From contig NC_089584.1 in assembly GCF_019320115.1 (NCBI RefSeq), forward strand, positions 71,145,533 to 71,209,532: a stretch of DNA of 64,000 nucleotides. Reading direction: 5' to 3'. The first letter of the stretch is position 1. The number at the start of each line of letters is the position of its first letter. The notes beneath the pieces were generated by a model. That model was given only the letters and a program-made list of their open reading frames with translations. It searched no databases and was not told the origin of the DNA. Source of the DNA: Miscanthus floridulus (lineage: Eukaryota > Streptophyta > Magnoliopsida > Poales > Poaceae). Positions 58,378 through 64,000 of this stretch are shown here, one piece after another. A program made the translations under genes and the position numbers.

Positions 58378-61300
58378 TGTAACACCTCGGGTGTTTAAAT
58401 GCTAAAACATGCCATGTCATCATATGCATAGCACATCATTCATGTGTTAGTGAAAATTTTGATATGCATACACTAAAACAAGTTTACCTTTATGTTATAT
58501 GTGTTGACTTGTATGGCTTGAATTGAGTTAAAAATCTTTGTATTGATTTGAATTTCCAAAAACCCTGATTTCAACATTTAAGTTTGCCCTGAAAAAACCC
58601 ATTTCAAAATCTAAGCACATTTTGGGGTTGAGCCTAAAAGCAAAAGTGTAGAGCTTGTCGAGTTGTACAAAGTTGGTTTTTGGAGCTTTCTAAGTTGTTT
58701 TATAAAATTTGAAGTAATTTGAAAAGGCGTAATTCTTTAAATGTCCCCTTTTTGAATTCAAATTTGCATTTCAAAGTGTAGACCGAATTAGGGGGTGGTT
58801 ATAAAAGTAAAGTTGTAGAACTTTGAATTTTGAACAACTTTTATTTTTGGAGATTTTTGAGCTGTTACATAATTTTGGGAGTAATTTGGGTTTTAAATCG
58901 AGTGGCAATTTTGTAAATAAGGTGAACAGTGACCGTGGAAGCCACCTCACCACCGGCAATCTTCTTCTGGGTTCCAGGCGCGCTCGTGGCCATCTTCGGC
59001 TTCGCGCTAGCATGGGGAAGGCTCCTATGTGGCTTCCTTTTGCTTCTGAGCCACGTTATAAGGCCTTCGTCGCCGTCGTTCTTTGCCGTTTCTCCTCTGT
59101 TTTCCCAACGCCACCGTCGCTGCTCCGTCGAGCTTTCGCCGTCGACCTAGCGTCGTTACCGTCTCGGCAAAGCCTATCCTAGCTTCGCCTATTCCTTGCG
59201 CACCCAGCCAACCAACCATTGTAGCTTGATTTCACCGAGAAACACCGCTAGTCGCCTTTCTTCCTCGCGGCCGGTAGAATCTCCATCGAGCGAGTGCCGT
59301 CGTGGCCAGCGCTCTACGGTGAGCCTCTAACCTTGTGAAGCCTTGCTTCAGCTTTGCCACAATGTCATGGTGCTTTGTGCCCGGCTGATTGACCATTTTG
59401 TCCACCGCAGTCGCCGGAACCTCACCGTCGTCGTAGCTTGCTCCGCCGTGGTTGCTGTGAACGTCGACCAGCGTCTCCGTTGATCCTCCGGCCCTACTCT
59501 TTGCTCAATCGTGTTCAGGGTGAGTTGCTGAACCTTCCTGTGCCATTTGTTTAACCGCTACCGGTCCCATTTCACTGAAGTCGCGCAGCCGCACCGTCGT
59601 GGCCGCCATGGCCGGTGTCATGCTCGGTCTAGGCCGTTTTAGGTCTCGCTTGTGCCACCAATCGACGCATAGGGATGTAGGGGACGTGGTGGTACTTTGG
59701 CCGTCGCCGGTGATCTCGCCGTCGGCGAGAAATCGCCGGTCAGCGTGTGTAGTCACCGTGGTCAGCGCGGGAGGTCGGGGATGACAGGTGGGGTCACCCT
59801 ATCAGTGACTGTTAGTTGAAATGGAATTTTTCTTTTTCAGAATTGGATGAATAGTGTATGTTTTTGTTATTTTTGTGTAGAATTATTTAGAGCTCCACAA
59901 ATTATGAAAATTTTTGTGTGACCTCTTTGCGATGTATAATATTTAGGAAAAATATGAAATGTTGTTTTTCTGTACTTTTTGAATGTGATAAAAATTGCTC
60001 GATTAATTAATAAATGAGTTTCCATGATTTTTTTAGGCTTAAATAATTATCCAAAAATTATGAAAATTGTTTTGCCACTTAGTTATCATGTGATGAACCT
60101 TTACAAAAATTTTGAGCTTAATTGGAACAAGTTGATTTATTTCATAATTTTGAATTAAATAATTAATTCATAAAAGCAAATAGTAACCTTTAATGATTTA
60201 GGTTTTGTTTGAATTTTTGGATTGAGTGATGACCTTGGGTCATTAGTTGGTAATGATCCTTGGCAATTGAAGTAAGTGTTACGAAAAAGGTTTAGTTAGT
60301 TTGACTTGTAACTGTACCGCGAAGGAAAGTTGTATTCAAGTTGTTAATTTTGCTTCCATCATCGAGCATCATATTTTTGTATCTCGCATCATGTTAAACA
60401 TGGCATTATTACTATGTGTAGTGAACGAAGGTGAGCACATGGTAGTTAATCAAGTTGCAGAGGAAGTTAATCCGTCTGTTGAGGTCGGATTTGATAATTG
60501 TGGAACATCTCCGGAACCTGACTTTTCCGTGAATCAAGGCAAGCCCCAGATGCATTTAAACCTACCTTGTGTTTTACAAAATTTTATCGCTTTTGCTTTT
60601 ATATACTGCATTAAGTGATTAGGAGTCAAGTGGAAACCTAATTGGTGCATTACCAACCTTGTTTTTCTATATCTATCTTATTACCAGTTTTAATTCGTAA
60701 TGCCTAGTTATGCTTAGCCATGCATAGACAGATAAAGGTCAGGTGATTACCTGTCACCTGTGTGATATAAAGAGGTTTTTGGTTATGGTCGGTTATTCAT
60801 GTTGTCATGAGATATGAGCATGTGGAGTAATAAATCTAGACCGGGCGAACTCGGTGTATGAGAGCCACAAGACGCGGATGTCTTGTGAGCGGGTTCTTTC
60901 TGCCTGTGTCGATTAAGAACCGTCCGTTGTTGAACTGTGGGAGATGATACTTTGTAGTACTAACCACATACTCCGGTAAGCCTTAACTTGGCGATTCTAT
61001 TACGAGAATGGCTACTCGCGCACTGGGAGTGGAGAGATGGTGAGAATAGCATGTACCCACGTGGCAATAGGCTAGATTGGTGGAGTATTGTATTCTTGGG
61101 TGGCGCGGACCCATTCTTGTTTTAGGGGACCTAAGGGTAGGTTGGTATATGTAGGTCAGGGACCTACATATGTCATGTGGTCTGGAATTCCCAGCTGGGT
61201 TTAATCGGTTCGAATCATTGTTGCTCCTCGGTTATGGAGACTCAACTCTCTGTTCATCAGCGTAGTTTAATAACTAGAACTTGAGTAAGGATTGAGAAAG

Positions 61301-61976
61301 TGTTGGATATGAAGTTTCATGATCTCATTATGGATCATGTCAGCTTTGTATATGATCTTTTTGAAGATAAAAATGTTGATATAAAGAATCTTGTTAGAGA
61401 GCTTTTACGCAAAAGAACTTTGATTATTACTAAAACCATACCTTGAATCCCTGAGCCTGCATTCCTGAGTCTTCTCAATTTTAATTCCGGTTAAGTCTTG
61501 TTGAGTACTTTTGTACTCAGGGTTCGTTGACCCTTGTTGCAGGTGAGCCTCATGAGCAGGTCTGTTTTGGACCGTGCTGCATGACTGTTGTTCAGGTCGA
61601 TGACGATAAGTGAATGTGTGATCCTTGGGCAGGATACTTATATTGTGTGTTTGTATTATGTTACTAATGCCACTCCACTACTACTATGGTTTGTAATATG
61701 TATCGAACTTAGTTTGTAAGGTTTGAAACAACTGGTTTGTAAACTAAGTTATTGTAAGACTTCCGCTAATTTACTCTGATGTAGATATTCGAATAAATGT
61801 TGTAATACTACAATGACTCTGTAATGGGATCCTGCTTGAAAATCATGGATGATTCGGGGTTCCCCGAGGACACCCAACAGTCTTCTTAAGTTACTAGGAA
61901 CATATGCATAGTCATCAGAGGTCGTTGGACAGTGATAGGTGCATGTGGGTCCTATAATTTAGAAGGTTCTGCCACA
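58378..61976 (+). mobile_element. Solo LTR (3599 bp) nested in the Tat-type element
   Basis: Runs from tgtaacacctcgggtgttta to aaggttctgccaca, flanked by ctatg on both sides. Bases after the right duplication (gtgtttttattcaccagtatg) continue the Tat repeat unit broken at 58377, judged by its sister copies at 56815 and 63650, which confirms the insertion site. Internal layout: AT-rich to 58920, GC-rich 58920-59790, AT-rich to the end. The phrase gagtacttttgtactcaggg at 61503-61522 corresponds to similar phrases on the minus strand near 7300 and 13630, linking the family. Open frames such as 58823-59182 and 60301-60618 lack known domains. Confidence 0.92.
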
Positions 61977-61981
61977 CTATG
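61977..61981. repeat. Right target-site duplication CTATG
   Basis: Matches 58373-58377. Confidence 0.9.
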
Positions 61982-63430
61982 GTGTTTTTATTCACCAGTA
62001 TGATCAAATTCACAGTTCCCCGCACCCCAAGCTTTAGCATCCACCTTCTAGAGAAGGGTTCGGAGGGGTCCTCCTATAGAATCTCCTTCAAGGGGAAGCT
62101 ATCAGGTCGCCTAAAATCGATCGAATGGCTCGGATCACTGCTGAGAGATAGAAATGAAAAATTACGATGCTCGTGTAGGTTACACCGGCCCTGCTGTGAA
62201 CATCGGACTCGAACCCCACACAAACATGTCCGATAAGAGCTTATCGTCGCTCATACCACCAAGGTAACATTACTGACCCCTGCTTTCATTTCAATTAAAT
62301 CATACATTAAACCCATACATCCAAACATTGCATATGCGATCGTCGCATCTCAACGCTTCGTGTCGCGCCACGAAGCAGCGCCCGCCTCATTCAATATGAG
62401 CAGCAACTGACCGAGGTTCGAAGGCTAGCCCACAAAGGGCTCGAGGCCGCCTCGCATCAAATAGAGCCAGGAGAGAAAAACCGAGAGGAGCCCCAGCGGC
62501 CTTGCCCGACCCCGCTCAGAAGCGGACAGGGACATCTCGACCTTTCTCGTTCGATTCTAACCTCGAGCCAAACCCACAGAATCTCCGTCGAGGAGAGGCC
62601 AATGGGCCACCGGAGCCTATCAAATGGCTCAGGCATCTGCCGGGAGGTGGGTTAAGAAGTAGTGGAATACCACATGAGGGCTCTACCTACCCCGTTAGCT
62701 AATGATGGACCCAGATTCCACACGAACGTACCCGTTAGCGAGCTCATTGAGCACGACACTCGAGCCATCGAGGCAAGTGTCGTCAACTTGGCCCCTCCGG
62801 TTGTGGAAACTGAGGATGGGGTCACGCGTGAAACACGGCCGACCTCTATCAGACCCCAAGGGGCTCAGGGGCTCGAGCCGCTCGATCCAAGATCGAGAGA
62901 CCGAGGTTCGAAGGCTGGCCCGCGAAGGGTCCGAGGTCGCCTCGCGTCAAACAAGAGCTAGGGGAGAAAACACAGATAAGCCTCAGTGGCCTTTTCCCAA
63001 CCCGCATTGAGGCAGATAGGGTCATCTCAACCTTCTAGTTCAATCCAGCCTATTAGCTAAGCCCATAGAATCCCCATTGAGGGGGAATCTATTGGAAGGC
63101 AGGTCAAGGAGCGACGGAACACCATCCGAGGGCTTTGCCGACTCTATCGCAAAGCAACGGGATCAGATTCCATTCGAACATCCCCGTTAGCGAGCTCATC
63201 AAGCACGTCACTCGAGCCGTCGAGGCAAGTGATGTTGCCTCAACCCCTCTAGTTGCAGAAACCGTGGATGGGGCGACAGTCACAAAATGAGCCGACCCTT
63301 GACTAAATCCCCACCACATGCGGGGGCTCGGGGGAGGCCGGGCCAGCAATGAGACCAAATGCACGGTCATGGAACGATCACCAAAATCCTAAGTAAGGAG
63401 TACGTGTGAATACAAGAGTAAGTTTGCTAC
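61982..63430. repeat. Tandem repeats of about 450-490 bp in the Tat-type 3' region
   Basis: gaccgaggttcgaaggct starts at 62409 and 62899 (spacing 490). The module gttagcgagctcat(t/c) followed by a cactcgagcc(a/g)tcgaggcaag starts at about 62735 and 63187 (spacing about 452). A more diverged first copy can be seen at about 62010-62260. Each unit starts with text like 'gaatctcc(t/g)tc(a/g)aggggga'. No coding sense; small open frames are by-products. Confidence 0.75.
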
Positions 63431-63439
63431 CCTCGCTTC

Positions 63440-63880
63440 AGTCTCTAGTAACATCCGGCCCTAGCGACCACAAGGGTTCGAATCTCACTCGGGGGCTAAT
63501 AGAGGTATAAATACCTCTTTTTTCAAAACAATCATTGCATTAGACCTCTTCCTCGCATTAAGGTTAGCGGCAAGGTTTGTGGGAGCAGATAAACGAGCAT
63601 GCCTGGTAAGACCGCAAAAAGCCCACGCCTCAACGGCTACGGTAACTTTGCTCACCAGCATAATTGAAATTTCCCCCTTATACACCTCGGGCCCTATGGT
63701 CTTAACGAATGGAAGGGTCGGATCGCATAAACATTTTTTCTCGATTGCAAAAGGGAAGAAAGTAGGCTCAAACGAATGAAACAAAATTGCGAAACGAAAT
63801 TACGAATCTATTTTCAAACACAAAAGCACCAACACTTGTCCACATATTACAGATAAATGTTTATCAAACTTATTCAACTA
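63440..63880. repeat. Tat-type 3' region, unit C
   Basis: tcgaatctcactcgggggcta (63477-63497), cccacgcctcaacggctacgg and gaagggtcgga repeat, in the same order, the text at about 56635-56900. It belongs to the same or an adjacent Tat copy. Confidence 0.6.
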
Positions 63881-63881
63881 A

Positions 63882-64000
63882 CTACTTCCATGGAGGGAGA
63901 ACTATGTCTTTCAGCCTGTTCGCTAGGTCCCGTGCAATGGGAGTCACCGCCTTCTCAATCTCATCTAGCTCGGAGTTTTCGTAGCCAGGTGCGAAGTCGA
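63882..64000 (-). pseudogene. C-terminus of an antisense Tat ORF, cut by the window end
   Basis: Read on the minus strand: DFAPGYENSELDEIEKAVTP, then IARDLANRLKDIVLPPWK and TAG at 63882-63884. This is an acidic, helix-prone tail of the kind ending antisense Tat proteins. It is in a unit homologous to the one at 57 kb and its upstream part lies beyond the window. No stop is seen in the 38 codons present. Confidence 0.5.

Larger units (their letters stand above)
49168..64000 (+). mobile_element. Tat-type gypsy LTR retrotransposon, decayed, runs off the window
   Basis: 5' LTR 49168-50418 opens tgtcggggacctaatac, the usual grass Tat start, followed by a ttggcgtgctaggtagggg primer-site region. 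Coding order is gag, protease, RT, RNase H, second RNase H, integrase, ending at 56551. Then comes a long 3' region with antisense coding text and tandem repeats. A solo LTR (58378-61976) is inserted in it. The 3' LTR is not reached. Many stops and at least three frameshifts make every gene inactive. The pentamer before the LTR is ctagg. Confidence 0.85.

Noticed and set aside
61982..63430. Periodic repeats considered as a CRISPR-like array or satellite
   Set aside because: The units are about 450-490 bp, diverged, and belong to the Tat 3' region in a plant genome.

Overview
The window is nuclear DNA from a grass (Poaceae; a panicoid such as a sugarcane or sorghum relative is my guess, which the sequence alone cannot fix). 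Evidence is spliced genes with GT-AG introns and several plant transposon types: Sirevirus-type copia, Tat- and Athila-type gypsy elements, a Mutator-like element with long terminal inverted repeats, a Helitron, and short foldback elements. I see one host gene that looks largely functional, RAD51C at about 44.6-47.05 kb on +, and one decayed F-box gene at 23.8-24.9 kb on -. Nearly everything else is nested transposable elements.

Layout. 1-13.2 kb: very long LTRs on the minus strand whose outer base pairs read TGT(A/T)ACACC, with no internal domains. One (3442-6954) is a clean solo LTR flanked by AACAT and sits inside an older LTR (about 3267-10788). 13188-23713: another solo LTR, flanked by ATGAC, carrying a complete Mutator-like element (16221-21262) with a perfect 9-bp duplication, about 320-bp inverted repeats and two convergent genes: a five-exon transposase and a small GRF zinc-finger/membrane protein. 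23.8-35.5 kb: the F-box pseudogene, then a broken Helitron whose N-terminal exons lie on - and whose helicase half lies on +. The helicase is cut by an Athila-like LTR retrotransposon (28364-35047) that keeps only gag and protease. 36115-42466: a Sirevirus-type copia element with equal 1419-bp LTRs and only a gag gene. 43-49.1 kb: the RAD51C island with foldback elements around and inside it. 49168 to the window end: a Tat-type gypsy element with 5' LTR, gag, protease, RT, two RNase H domains, integrase and a long repetitive 3' region, itself split by a solo LTR (58378-61976, flanked by CTATG).

The most interesting object is the two-gene Mutator-like element. Its gene layout mirrors that of maize MuDR (transposase gene converging on a small accessory gene), but the second gene encodes a GRF zinc finger plus a C-terminal membrane helix. 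A second theme is decay: almost every premature stop in the transposon genes and the F-box gene is TAG, as expected if methylated CAG/CTG sites mutate C to T. RAD51C lacks such stops across its conserved core.
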